Assembly (NCBI GenBank): GCA_028622995.1
Contig: JAJQJQ010000004.1
Location: forward strand, 7,688,001 to 7,752,000
Reading direction: 5' to 3'
DNA: 64,000 nucleotides
Origin: Panagrolaimus kolymaensis
Lineage: Eukaryota > Nematoda > Chromadorea > Rhabditida > Panagrolaimidae
Below are positions 46,043-61,000 of the stretch, one piece after another; positions within the stretch are counted from its first letter, which is position 1, and every line of letters starts with the position of its first letter. The position numbers were made by a program, and so were the translations under genes. The notes under the pieces are model-generated. The model searched no databases, was not told the DNA's origin, and worked only from the letters and a program-made list of their open reading frames with translations.

Positions 46043-49000
46043 CTGCAAAATTTTTTTATCGATTTTAAAACTGGAGGGAACCGTTAAGACATGTTTAGAC
46101 TTTTTTAGCTACGCTTTTTGTGTTTAAATATACGGGTCTAATTTTAGAGGTTTATTAAATTTATATTACTATGTATTTTTAAAACTGAATTTTATCTTTT
46201 ATAAAATTTATTGTCATTAAACTGTTCATTTCAAGGCCATAAATCAAAACACTGAAAATTTGTAATCTGTAGCAATAAGTGTCTTTTGATAGCCTTCAGT
46301 TAACAAAAAATTGTTATGCTACAACAAAGTTCAGAAATTTTTAGTGGGAAATAACTGATACATACAAAAATAAGTTTGGGCTATTTTAAAACTTTTTTTA
46401 TTTAAAAAATACCATTAATAAAAAACTGTGTGTTCATCAAAAGTTTAGGGAAAAGTCTAATTCTTAAATATTTATTTTATTAAGGAATTTCTTTATCGCT
46501 TCGTAAAACTGAATGTCATTTTGGTAAGTGGCGGAAAATAATGATATAATAATTTAAAAACTGTGTTACTTACTCTCATATCCGGGTGATTGTGTAATCC
46601 TTCAACCAATCCTAAAAGTTCGGCAAACGATGGACGATTTTGTGGGTTTTCTTCCCAACAATTTGAAACTATTTCAAATCTAAAAACAAAAAAAACTGTC
46701 AGCATCAAAAGATTTTTTCTTTAAATTCCTAAATCTTACAATTCATCTGGGCAATCGATGGGTTTTTCAAGCCTCTTTCCCGAACGTAAACATGGCAAAA
46801 CTTCGCTGTTTAATTTATCTTTGTATGGTGTTTCGCCCAATGTCAAAGTTTCCCAACATAAAATTCCATAAGCCCAAACATCTCTTAAATTATTTATTTA
46901 ATTTTAAAACTGTTATTTTCCGTGTAAAAAATCATACGATTTATTAGTGAATATTCCATCCAACGCCGACTCGACAGCCAACCATCGAAGAGGTAAAAAA
47001 TCTTCCCCTTTAACTCGATAATATTCATTTATATACATTTGTCTTGCTAAACCAAAGTCAGCTATTTTTGTGACTCTCATTGATGAACCTCGAGAAGTTA
47101 TGAGGCAATTTCGAGCAGCTGAAAAAAAAAACTGTGATTTGTCACGATGTTTTGCTCAACTTTAAAAACAGTTTGGCTTGTTATTCTCTTTTTGTGGCGA
47201 AAATAAAAGTAAACTGGGCTTTATTAAAAAAAATGATAGTTATCGAGTAAATTCGAGTTAAATAATATTTACGATATATTTACAAAGGAAAAGGGCTCAT
47301 TTAAAGATAAAACTTAAAAAACTGAATAGCGGCAACACTTTTTTTTGGAAAGAACTCAAAACTGACGGTGAGTATGATCGATTGTTTTTTACAAAGTTTA
47401 CAGATAGTCATTCAAATAAATATATTCACACATTTGTAAAACAGGAATAATTTTTATTTGTTTTTTTAACAAGCATTTTTTTTGTAAGTTTCTTTTTCAA
47501 AACTGTCACCGAAATCGCCAACATAATTCAATAATTAACTCTTTCTCTTTCTGTAAATTATAAAAGAAATTAATTCACTTTTTTCAGAAAAAAACTCCAA
47601 CAAAAAAATAAAATAAATTTAAAACTGAAACGTTTTAATTTTAGAACGTTTAAAAGCACGATTCTAAAACAGCTTTTTAAAAATCTAGCTTTTATTCCAC
47701 TTTTTTAAAACAAAACTGATACTCCATATATAACCTACTTTTTATATAATTAAAACTGAATAAAGTAAAGTTGAACTTACCTAAATCTCGATGAACATGT
47801 TTATTCATTTCCAAATATGCGCATCCTCGACCAACATCAATAATAATTGAAAATATTTCATTCAAAGATAATTGGGATGGAGCAGGACCGGAAGGTCGAC
47901 AAGCTCGAAGAAAGGAAAGCAAATCTCCGCCTTCCATTAATTCCATTAATAAACATTGGGGTTCTGAATCAAAACAAACTCCAAGCAATTTTACAATATT
48001 TGGATGATCAAAATTACTATAAAAAAAATTTAAATTTAAACTGTCTTTATCAAGAATAGCGATTACTTCATTAAAATAGCTTCTTTAACAAATTTAATTC
48101 GATCTTCCGCGGAATGACCAATTTTCAAGGTTTTTATTGCGACTGGCACTCGCTTGGTTCCAACGGTGGGTAAATTCCATGCATTTCCTCGATGGACGTC
48201 CCCGAAAGAACCCTGCCCAATTTTTTCCATTGAAGTTATATTATCTCCAGAAACTTCGGGAAGGTCTGAAAAAAGAGTTTTTAATATAAATAAAAAAAAT
48301 TAACTGTCAACGGGTGTTAGAGGATAATTATTTAATAATGATAAGGAAATTAGAGAAAGTTTTAGAAAAAATTAATTTTTATGGTAAATTTAAAACTGCG
48401 TCTTTATAGAAAAAGAGCTTCAATTTAAAAGATATTCAAAAATAAATAATACATGGAAAAGTTGTTATAATTATATTTATAAACTTTTAGATTTATAATT
48501 TCTGATTTGGTGGATTTTGGAGAAAAAATAAACTGCGTTCCTTTGCGGTTATGATAATTTTTTTCAAAGAAGGAAATCTGGGGGCGTTGTACTTCATTGC
48601 AGATAAACAAAGAAGCAAAGTAAAATTGCATAAAATGAGTTAATACATAATTAAAACTGACTCCAGGAAGGCTTCTTTGAAGAAAGCTTTTAGGAAAATT
48701 AAAAGCAAGGTTTTGTTTAATTTTATCGCATTAAAATATATTTTCCAATGCTTTAGCTTTATAAAAACTGAGAAGTGACAATGTCTTTTTTAAAGTACTC
48801 TAGTTTTTTAAATGGATTCTCCACCAAAAATTTGGATTAAAAATATAATTTAATTATAATTAAACTGAAATATGCTAGATATTATAAGCAAAATAATAAC
48901 TGCAACCTGAATTTCTGCGCCAAAATGTGACACAACTTTTTTTGAATAAAGTGTTTTTGTTGATATTTTTAAACTGTGTAAGATTTTATTATTATTTTTA

Positions 49001-52000
49001 AAAAAATAACTTACTTCGAAGTTCATTTTGGAAAGGTTTTGTCAATTCTGAGAAATTGCCGCTATTTTCAAAATTTAAATCCTCCAATCGAATTTCTTTG
49101 GTCATTTTATAATTTCTCTTTTTTTCTTTATTCTTATTTTTTCGAACTAAAATTTATATTATTATTTATAAAACTGCCATCCAAATCCAAGGACTTACTC
49201 AAAAATAATCCAGCGATGCATAAAGTTAAAAGGGTTAAAACAAAAATGATTGAAATCCATAAAATAAAATAATACGCAGTGGAGGAAGTTTCTTTTTCAA
49301 TTTCTATTTCTTGGGTTAAACCATATGGACCAAAACCCTCTGAATTTGCTGCCCTCACGCGGAATTGGGATTGAGGAGAATATGCTGAAGGTTTATCTAT
49401 TCTCCACCAAAGTCGATCCGAAGATAATCCACGTTCAGCTATTTCCCATTCCGCTGTTTTATTTGGTCTAAAACTGATTTGTAAAATGTCTTTGTGGAAT
49501 CGTCACGAAAATTATTTACCGATATTCAACTGCGTACGAAACAATTGGAGCGCCTCCATCATTTTCCGGCTCTTGCCATTTTAAAATCCAAAACGCTCTC
49601 TCTTTTGTTATTTCCACCAAAATTGGAGATGATGGAGTTCCAGCTAAAAAACCATTTATGTTTTAATTTTTTAAACTGGATAAAAATAATCGAGACGGTA
49701 CCTTTAGTTCGACCTTGTTGAATGGGTTGAAAAAATTGTTCGGTGAAACTTTTTTCACTATCATTGTAAGAATATTTGCCCGAATATGTGGCAACAAATC
49801 GATAATCATAAGCTGTGGATGAACGAAGGGATGGAATAGTTATATTTAGGGATGACTCAATTTTAGGGTCAAAAGTGACATTGGGTGAACTCGTCCATGT
49901 TGCATCTGTTCCACTCTAAACAAGTTTTTTTAATTTAGATATTTTATAAAACTGTGTGGAATCGCTTGGTTTGGTTTACAAAAATAATAAATCAAAAAAA
50001 AAATTAAATTATATCAAATAAATTTTGAAAACTTTATAAATAAAAACTGTAAAAAGTGCTATCACACTTTGTATTTTATGTAAAATGGATTTAACTCAAA
50101 AAATTATAATTTAACTGCTTTTAACAAATTTACGGCGAAGTTTTTAATTTAAATTTTACGAAGAAAAATAACTACGAACTTTTGAATTTATTTTTCATGA
50201 CAAATGGTGAAATTTTTTTTTATAAACTAGATAAAATATCCAAACAACGGATTTAAATTATCAACAAAGACTATATTTTAATATTTTTTCAATAACCAAA
50301 AAAATATTGATGGTTCGTTCCGACGCGATGCTCAATATTTTTGGAGTACATATAATCACTTTCTTTAAAGAAAAAACTGTACCGGAGAATTTTAATTTAT
50401 TTTTATCTCATTTTTTATTAAATCATTGCTGTAACACATTTTCATAATTTTCTAAAGTAAAAACTGTTGAGGATTCATAATTTAAAAAAATTCAAAGCGT
50501 TTTCTCTTTGTTATTGATTTTTATTAGTTTCAAAACTGAGATGATAATATGCTCCAATATGTTTTATAAAGTCATAAAATATTAAATATCACTCTTTTAT
50601 TATTTCATATCTTATGCGACATGATGTCATTAGTTCTAAACATTTTATAAAATTAAACTAAGCACGCCGCAAGACGGTTAATACTTTGAATATTTAAAAT
50701 ATCTTAAACTTCTTAATTTTTTATAAACTGAGTTCCGCTAAATTAGCGCAAAAAATTCTTTTTATCCTTTTTTCAAATGAATTTATAAAAATTAAAAAAC
50801 TTTTTACAACATTAAGGAAATCATTTTTTAAATTTTGGAAAAAACTGCAACATCAGATATTAGGCGGCAGAAAAATTTTGCTTTTCTTAATTTTTTTATC
50901 ATTATAAACTGTGTACTTGAAAAACATGATCCATGAAATACTCATTGATTTAAAATCAAATGCAAAAAACCTTAATTAGCTTCTTTGGAAATAATAAAAT
51001 ACCTTAAACTGACGACTGTGTTGTTTATAAGTTTTATAAAATTTAAGGACTCATTTTTCATATATCTAATTTATGATTTGTAAAACTGCACTAAATTTCT
51101 TAAAGGTACAAAAACATTTTGTTGTTGTTGAAAATTTTTTTTTTTTAAATATATAAAACTTGTGCCGTCATTGTGCGTTTTTATTTTTCAAGCTTTTTAA
51201 AAATACTTATAAACTTACCAATCGATATTGAACATCCACGGTTTGAGGCAATATTTGTGGCTCCAATGAATTCCATCGAAGCAAAAGCGATTCACTCGTG
51301 AAATTATCCAATCTCAAAGTGCCCGGAATATCCATGGTTCGAGTTACAGCTTCCGGAGAAATCGCATCTTGATCCTCCGAAAAAGTTGCTTGCAACCGAG
51401 TAACATGAATGGCAGAAACCCAAAATTTATAATCCGCCGATGGACGAAGATTTGCTATTTTCGCTTGGCACGGGTCTTCGATGCATGAAACTATATCGGA
51501 AAGGGCAGTGGAAAAGGTTCCATTTTCAAATTGTTTAGCTCCTATTGAAACGGGTGAAGCTAAGGAAGAACTTTGTTGAGTGATTCGATATTTTATTTCA
51601 TTTCTTGGTGCATTTAATGATTGAGGCAATTTCCAATAAAGTAATACAGTATCCGGAGAAAGAGCAAAGGCAGCTGGATCTCGAGGTGATGTTGGATATC
51701 CATAACCTGTTTTAAGGGTTTTTATTTCAGAGATTTGATCTTTGTATGTGTAATATCGATTAAACCATGAAATATATACATCATAACTGAAAATAAATAA
51801 ATTAATATTTAAAAAGTTTTTTTTATTAAACTGAAGTTGTTAGAGGATTCCGGATTTTCTATAACTATAAAAAGGTTATAATGATGAGATTGTCGAAAAT
51901 CAAAATTTTATTCAAATTTTTTTTAAAACTGTCATAAAACTGTAACAATGTAAAAATACATTTATTGTATTTTAACTGTCCGGACCCTTGCAAACACAAT

Positions 52001-55000
52001 TACCCAAAAATTTGATATAAAAAATCAAAAAAAGATATATATAAACTGTGTCAACACAGGGATAAATAAAAATCATTAAATGTTCTTAAAATAAAAAAAT
52101 GAAACTTTTTTTCATAAAAGTATGAAAAAATAAAGTTGAATCTTTTGTTACGTAAAAATTTATTTAAAAACTGACACTTGGAATTCGATAGGGCTGAATT
52201 AAATTTTATTTTATTTTTGTTTAACTGTATTTCTCATCATAATTATGTTTACTATTAGTTTCAAATAAACTAATTATACTGAAAATTTTATTAATTCGAA
52301 AGGAAACTGCATCTTCATTTAAAAAAGTTCGTAAACAATGTATATTTTAAATAATTAATTAAAGAGTATTTTTAAACTGACCCTTATCAAAATTTGTTTA
52401 TTAATTTTTTAATGTTTTTTAAAAGATTTTAAAATTTTAACTGTAACAAAATAATCAACCATAATAAAAAAATTTTTAAAAACTATCTTAAAGAATACCA
52501 TTAAAACTATATTTGTTTTTTGGTAAATTAATTATATTTTAACTGTATAAAGCTTCTTTACAGAATTACCACATTCATACATGCAATAAAAAAAATCTAT
52601 ATAAAACTGCACCACCCCATTAATTTCTAAATGGCATTAAGAGCTATTTAAAAAAAAATTTCAATATAACTGAGAGCATCGGAAAAAGCGGATAAAAAAA
52701 CTTTGAATTTTTTTTTATCAAAAAATAAATTGTAAACTGCGAATTGTAAAAGTAGCAGAATAAATATTTTCATTATTAAACTGAGCTATTAATTAATAAG
52801 AGTATTCAAATCTTTTAGCAAGCATTTGATATTCAAAAAAAACATTTTTTATTAACTTTATAAAACTGAAGCCATGTTTGGTTGGAAAAAAAAAGAAAAT
52901 TCTTTGCATTCAATAATTGCATTTATTTAAAAAACTGGGCCAATTGCCAGGCGATCAAATTTTAGAAATATTAACTGTTTTAAGCCGCCTTGCGAAAGAG
53001 AAAAATTTAAGATAAAACTGTGTTACTCAAAGCTATTTTAATTTTTTAAGTTTTTGTTTAAAACGAAAAGTTTCAAAAAAATGAAGGGAAATAAGAAACA
53101 ATTAATGAAACTGTTTCCGACTTGCATGTTTTGTTAAAAATTTTTTACCAAATAATTAAACTGTTTTGAAATTTTCGATCCTTTTTTTTAACTGTATAAA
53201 TCAAATAAAAATGGGAACTTACTCAGTTTCTTTATCCAATATTCCATTTTCAATATGAATATTATTCGAGATACTTCGAAAATGTTTAACTTTATCCGTT
53301 TTAGATCTACGAAAATGAACATCGTATTGAGTTGGTGGAAACGAAATATTTGCGCATGAATTTGAAGTTGGAATGGGTTCTTTAACAATAATAAATGCTC
53401 CACTTCGGCCTTCATTACTTACATTAAATGAAATGGATTCTGGCGGGGGTAATTGAAAGCACGTTCGTTCAGGGTATGGCTCAGATGATTGACTCACAGC
53501 TAAAATGGATTTCAATGGAGTATTTTGAATGGGTAAAATCGATGGAGTTTCCGTTGTTCGATCATAAATAATTAAATTCGTGGCGGTTCCAAAAACAAAT
53601 AATTTATCTGCGATTGAAATAGTTAAAATTGATTTAAGTCCCGTGGTTTCTTCAAATTTATTCCATTGAATTTCAATATCGGAACATTTAAAATTATTTA
53701 AATTAGTTGAATCAATTGCAATTATTCCATTCCATGTGAGCGCATAAATTATCGGTGATGCAGCTCGATTCCATTTAAAATCAGTCATAATTGAAGTAAT
53801 TGTTTGAGATTTCAAACAATCAAGGGAAAGGGCGAGATTCTGCTCGGTTCCATGAGTTAAATCCAAACGAAATAATGAACCATTCGTGGTAAGTAAATAT
53901 GCTGAACTAAAAAAATATAAAGTGTAAGAAGTAAACTGTCTTTGTCTTAATCTTGTTGTGCGCTTTGTTTAAATCACAAATAAATTATTTTAAAATGTGA
54001 AAAAACATAAATTAAATTTTTTTTTAACTGAATAGTATTCCCCCACTCCAGATTTTTTATAAAACTGAACAATAAGTTTTTAAGAGGGAAACAATCCTAA
54101 ATTTAATACCAAAAGATAAACTGTGCTTTCGATAAATATATTTATCTCATTAAAAATTGGGAAAATATTAAAATATTTTTTTATTAACTGACGCGCGGTT
54201 TATTGAAAAACACAAATAAACGGTTGAATCCATTTTGTTGAGAAAAGCTTTTTCAATTCACTGGCAAAAGTAAAATTTAAAAAACAAAATTAAACTGGCA
54301 CCAGAAAATTTTTTTTTAAAATAGAAAAGCCAATTAACTGTGGAAGATTATGAAGGGATCGTCAAAAAATTATGGAAATAACTATTTTTGAAAAAAGATT
54401 TTTTAAATTTTTGGTCCAAAATAAATTTTTTAACATAAATATATTCCAAATTAAAAGCTATGAAAAAATTATATTTTTTAAACTGAATAAGGTTGAAGGC
54501 GTTTTCCGTCGAAAATGGAACAGCACATTTTTTAATACAAATTTTTTATTTAATCAAAAAATGAAAGTAAATTAAAATGTTTTTAAAACTGGATAATTAT
54601 AATTTTAATCAATATCTTGAATAAGTTTTGCTAAAATGGTAAAAAAACTGCATTGTTGTGTTGTGTTGTTACAGAAATTAAATTTAAAAAAAATCAAAAC
54701 TGTCAGGTTCAATCTTTTTTTTGGAATTAAGTTTACCATTATTTAAGTCAATAACAAAACTGAAGTTCATAAACTTATTTAAAAAATTTTTAATTTAAAT
54801 TTTTTTTAAAAAACTGTTTGAGTGGAAGTTCTTATTTTTTTTATAATACCCAAATGTTTTTAAACTATACAATAAAAAATGTTTTTGAGAATAATAAACT
54901 TACTTAGAAAATGGATCAAAAAGCAATTGTTTTGCATCTTGAGCTCCAGAGGAAAGGGAGAAAACTTTTTGTGGAGTTGCCACTGATAAACTCTAAAACA

Positions 55001-58000
55001 AATATTTTTTTCTATTATTAAAATTAACTGTATTGAGTTATTTTATGGGCGCAAAAACTTACATCAAAAGTGTCTAAAACAATTTGATAAATATCATGTC
55101 CTGCAACAAAAAGCAAGCGATTTGCCACCCAATCACTTGTCACAGCATCGATGTGACTGAATTCGGTGTTGAGTTGGACCTAAAATAAATTATTGAGGAA
55201 ATTTTTAAAACTGCCAAGACCATTTAGTGACGGTTATTAAATAAACTGGATTCTCATTTTCAAATTTTCCAAAAACTGTGACGTTCTTCTTTGATTCTCA
55301 ACTTCAAAAAATAAAAATAAAACAAACTTTATGTAAAACATTTTCAACATTATTTATATCCAATAAAACTGCAAAAGGCTGAACGGAATCCTCTTTTCGA
55401 ATGGCATACAAATTATTATCCACAAATGCCATTCCTTGATAAATTGGATTATTATTATTATTGTTATTGTTTTGGGTTGAACTTTGTTGCCTCTTTACTC
55501 TAACTCCATCCCAAATTGTGGACCAATTTGAAATTGCCACTAAATTATCCAATGAATCTATTGCAAATAATCGAACAAGAGGGCGAACATCTAAAAAAAT
55601 ATTTATAATTAACTGATACATAATAAATAAATCTGTAAGAATTTTAACATTTATTTTTTATTTTTGGAAAAACTGCATTCTTAATTTTTTGAGTGTTATT
55701 TTTATAAACAAAAATTTTTCTTTTGATAATTTTAAAAACTGATCACAGTTGCTCTTTCGTAATTATAAACTGAGATTTTTATTATTTTTCTGAGATATGT
55801 ATACAAATGTCAAAAATATTTAGATAAACTGTAAATTATTTTTTTAAATTTGCAAATAATAAAAAAAAATTCAATATTCTTTTTAACTTTATTGTGCCGT
55901 AATGGTTTTTATAAGCTTAAAAAACTGATAAGGTTAAAAAAAAGACGGTTAAAGCTTTCTTTATTTTAGATATGGGATATTATAAACTGCTGCATGCTGT
56001 TCAGTACTTTTGGTTTTAGGGTATTAAACATTTTTTTTTTATTAAAATTTACTTCATCCAATAAAAATTATTTTGAAGAGAAAAGAATGAAGATATTAAT
56101 TAGGTCCGTGATAATAAAAAAAACTGGATGTTTTTACTGCTTATGTTTTTTTTTTATCAAGTGCAGATATCTTAAGAAATAATTTAATCCTCATTTCTGA
56201 ATGATCTAGTTTTTGAATTTAAGATTTTTTCATAACTTTTTAAACTGTCATTTTGATGATAAAATTTTATATTAGTCAAAAATCGAAATTGCATTAGAAC
56301 TTCCATGCAGTATTTTTAGTTACTATTTTTCTACAAAGGAATGAAAAAACTGCGTAAATCAAAATGAAGGTGATTAAGACTTTTAAAACCTTAATTGGAT
56401 TTTCTTTAAACTGTATTCCTTTTGGGTTCTTTATCGAAAAATAAAACATTTTTTTGTTTTTCATTTTTACAAAAAATAAATTTTATTCTATAAACTGCGC
56501 CAGCAAAAGTTGTTTTGGTTTCGAATATTTATTTTTTAATATAAATTTTTCTTTATCCTTTTCGGTTTTAAATTTTGAAAACTGGGATCTTGATAAATAT
56601 TAGGAATTAAAAAAAACTCTTTTAAAGCAAAGTAATTTTTTTTTGCCTACTTAAAAATTTATTTTATATTTCTTTCTTTTTTTATTACAAAATAAAATCA
56701 AAATTTACTGAATTTTTTTAAAGGTATTAAACTGTGCTTTATGATATAAGCTTCAAACGATCTTTTTAATAAATAAAACTAAGTTCGACATAAGAAACAA
56801 AAATTTTATATTTTATCTTAAAACTTTTAGTTTTTTTATATACAAAAAAGAAGAAGAAATAAAACTGAACTTGAATATGTTTCTTGGCTTATTTAACAGC
56901 CAATTTAAATTAATTTTTTAATTAAAAAAAACTGTTTCTCTTTCAATTTTACAAGAACTCACCACTCGAATCAATGGAAACCAAATCAGAATATTTTCCA
57001 ATTAAATTTTGTTCATTTGAAGCAGCAACGGCGCAACTAACTTTCCCCGATTTTACTGAGAATGAATAAGTCGCGGATTCTTTCGCGGAAACATTTTGAA
57101 CAAATATCGTGGATTTAAGATTTCCGTCTATAATCGAACAATTTACAATATATTCCAACATTTCTCCATTCCATTCATTTGGAGAATCCCAAAATAAATC
57201 TATGATTGCTCGAGCGCCATCGATCGTTTTTTGTTGAGTAACAAATAGTTTTAAATTCTTTGGTGCTGTGGGAGGTTTTGTGGGAGCTATGAGTTCCGTG
57301 GAATTTATGGTTACTATATTCCATGGAGTTATAGCATCAATAATAATATCATATTTTTGTTGGGAAGGCCATTTCTCAAGAATATATGTTGGAATACTGT
57401 AAGAATTATTTAAACTAATATCCACAATTCTTTCCCCTCCAAATCGATCTTTAAATAATTGAATTTTATATATTATTTTTTCATTTTCATTATTGCTGCT
57501 GCTGCTTCCATTTTCTTCATTGATTTTCCATTCCAATAAATTTGAATTTTTTGTATTAATTTTATTATTTGTCTCACCGCGATCATTTTCATTTTCATTA
57601 TTTAAAAATAATGAAATTGATTTATTTTCTATTGGAATATATGGAAGTAAATGTTTAACATTTTTTATTCCATAATTTATTTTAATGTTTTCTAAATTAA
57701 TATCAAATATTCCAAATTCTCCATCCAACAGAGTTATAAAAGCAAATAAATCATTTTCAATATAAATAATTTGTTTTAATTTTGGAAATTTATTGGTGGA
57801 GGAAATTAAAACGGAAACAAAATTATCGATTTGAAATTCAAACAAAGAAATATTTCCATTTGGTGATTGCAATAAATAATATATTTTTGAATCATTATTC
57901 CAAGATGCTGTAACTCCGACTACTTCAGCACAATCTTGTTGTCCACATTGATATATCCTAAATATGAATAAAAAATAGTAATTAACTGCATAAAACTTTG

Positions 58001-61000
58001 ATATTTAGAAAAGATTAAACTGGATCACAATTAAAAGGTTTTAATCTTAAATGTGAAAAGGAAAATAGTTGGTTTTGGAATAATAAAGAAAAGTAATAAT
58101 TTCTTTTAAATATTTTATTGGAAATAGAGACTTTCATTTTAAGGGCTTTTAGAAACTGTGAAGGAACTCAGATTACTTTATTTTTTTAGATAAAACTGGG
58201 CCACCATTTGATGTGGTTAAACAAAATAAAAAAAACTGCCAAATGAGATGGGAAAAATATGGAAGAAAAATAGCTTTTTTCTTTAAACAATAATTATCGT
58301 TTTTTTAATATTATTTTAAAACTGGTTTGATGATTAATAGCATGAAGATTAATTAATTTTTAAAAATTATGTTAAGCGCGGAAATGAGTGATATTGCTTT
58401 TGGTGATATTAAAAAGTTTGGTATTCACTCATTTTCAAATAACATTTTATATTTTATTTTAAACTGGATCAATCTTTGTTTCTTTGTTAATAAAACAAAA
58501 AATTTAAAAATTAATAAAACTGTTGAAAAATCTTTAAAAAAAATTTTTATATCAAAATAAGTGAAAAATAAACTGTCTAAGGTTTGGCAACAAAAATAAA
58601 AGTAGCCATAATCAAAAGATGCTTTCATTGTAATTTTTTTGCTTTAAAAATGTAATTTTTTGGCTTTAAAAACTGCGAAGAAGCGAGTTGATGCGAAAAT
58701 ATTTTTTTTGAACTACGTTTAGGCGGAAATATAAACGATTGAAAAAACTGTTTCTTACAACAATTCCATTTTACAGAAAAAAGCTAACCATTTTTAACCT
58801 AATTAAATGCCGGGGAATATTTTTCGACATAAATCTATTGTTTTAATAAACTGTTTGAATGTGGGATAAATTTCTTTAGAGAAATATTAATTGATACCTT
58901 TGAAGGCAGAACTTACATTCGATCAAAAGTTCCAGTGAGGCGATATTGAACGATTTGATATGCGGATGCAAAAATAATTACAGCTTTACTTGGAATTATG
59001 GATAAATGAGTAATGGTGAGAAAATCGAGGAATCGATATCGAATGGTTTTGGGCGACATTGAACGAAACACAGAAATATCTGAGGCATCCGCAAAATAAA
59101 ATGCTTTCGTTGCATTATCAAATGTTATTACATCCATCGGTGGTGATGTGGATGGAATTAATGGAACTGAAAATAAAAATAAGAAATATTTTGGAAAAAA
59201 ATAATGTTCAAACTGTCGAATGTTTTATAATTTTTTTTAAAATACATAGAATAGTTAAACTGTTTACAATGGAGGGTTTCAGAAGCCATCGAAAATTAGA
59301 TAAAATCAAAGTAAAACTGTAGTTGGTCATTCACGTTTGCATAAAACCTTTAAAAAAATTGTGCAGACTTCTGCTTTTTTATTTATTGCTTATTTTTACA
59401 TTATTTAAAAAAATAATTAACTGATTTGAAGATAGCGTAGTTAATAACCATTTTAAAGAATTTAATTTTTGTTCGCTATTCAAAGAAATAATAAAAACTG
59501 GAAAACACCAACCAGGTTGATTTTAAAAACTGTTTTAAAAAATTAATTTTATTTTTTTGTTAACTGACGCAATATAGTTCAAGGTATTATGAACTTAAAA
59601 TATATTTCATAAAAAACTGCCATCCGTTGTCGCCTCTTTTATTGAAACTTTGTGATTTTTTCCTCTATCAAATTTTTACAATCAAAAAATATACTAAAAT
59701 TTAAAGAAAAAGAATAATAAAGGGGAAAAATAATGTTTAAACTGTCGAATGATTATAATTTTTTTTTAAAAAAAATAGTTAAACTGCGCCCAGCCGTAGG
59801 TGACGAAAGCAACCGAAAATTAGAAAAAACTAAAAGTAAAACTGCAGTTGTATTTGAATTTCCATAAAATCGAAAAAAAATAAACTGTAGCTGTTTCCTT
59901 TATCTTTAAACATTTTTTTTCAAGTTTATAAACTGGATAATATTTTATATTTTTTAAAAGAAGACGAAGGTAGGAAAACTGTCGACTTTAGACATTTTGA
60001 AATTAAAGGAATGTCATAAAAAATTTATATTTCTTTATAAAATAAAGGAAATGTCTGTCTCGGGTACAACGAACATTAAATATTTTTAAAAAAATTTAAA
60101 AAAAAAACTGAGAGACGCTGCTTGCATTTGTTTGCTACTTTACAATTTCTTTCTTTTCATTTTTGAATAACTCATAAAAACTCTGTTTAGAATTTTTTAT
60201 TATTTTTTTTTGAATTTAAACTAGATGAAGATGTCTTTTTTTCAATCTTAGAAGACTTTTTCTTAATCGTTAAACTGGCATTGATTTTCCTTTCAGAAAT
60301 TTTAAAATAAAAACTTACAACTTTCTTCGCATTTATTTAATTCTCTTCCAAGGATATCAATCATTTTTAACGATTCTGCTTCATTATTTTCTTGGACATA
60401 AGCGATTACACTTGGAAATATGGGAATTGTGGAAAATAAACCCGGAGTCATAAATGACGATGAAATAAATTTTGAACAATGAGAAAAACTGTCTTCTTCA
60501 AATTTTTTATTGGTGCATACTCTCACAAAAATTGAGTAATTCGTGGCTTTGGAAATTTTTGAATTTAAAAATACAAAAGTTTCTGAAGTTTCTGAATGTT
60601 CCAAAATGGAATTTGTGGAAGTTTCAATAAATTTATAATCATATCTTAAATTTCTCCATGAAATTCCAGGAGCTAAAGAAAAATTATTTTTAAACTGTAC
60701 CATCTTGAAATTCTTCGTTAAAAAATATACCTTGAAATGGAAGTGAAATGGGTGGAGTCCAAGTTGCTTTAGCTTCTTTTCCAGAAATAATTAAACTAAC
60801 TTTTTCTGGTGGCATTAAATAAACTGGTGCGGGATGATCTTGAAGGATAACCAAATCAATGACAGGTCCAGGATACAAATATCTAAAAAACACATTTAAC
60901 TGTAACAGGAAATATTTGGTGTAGAATGTAATTTAAAAAAATAAATCAAAAAACTGTTTCTGAATAACATAATCGGTTTACAGAAAAATAAAATCAACTC

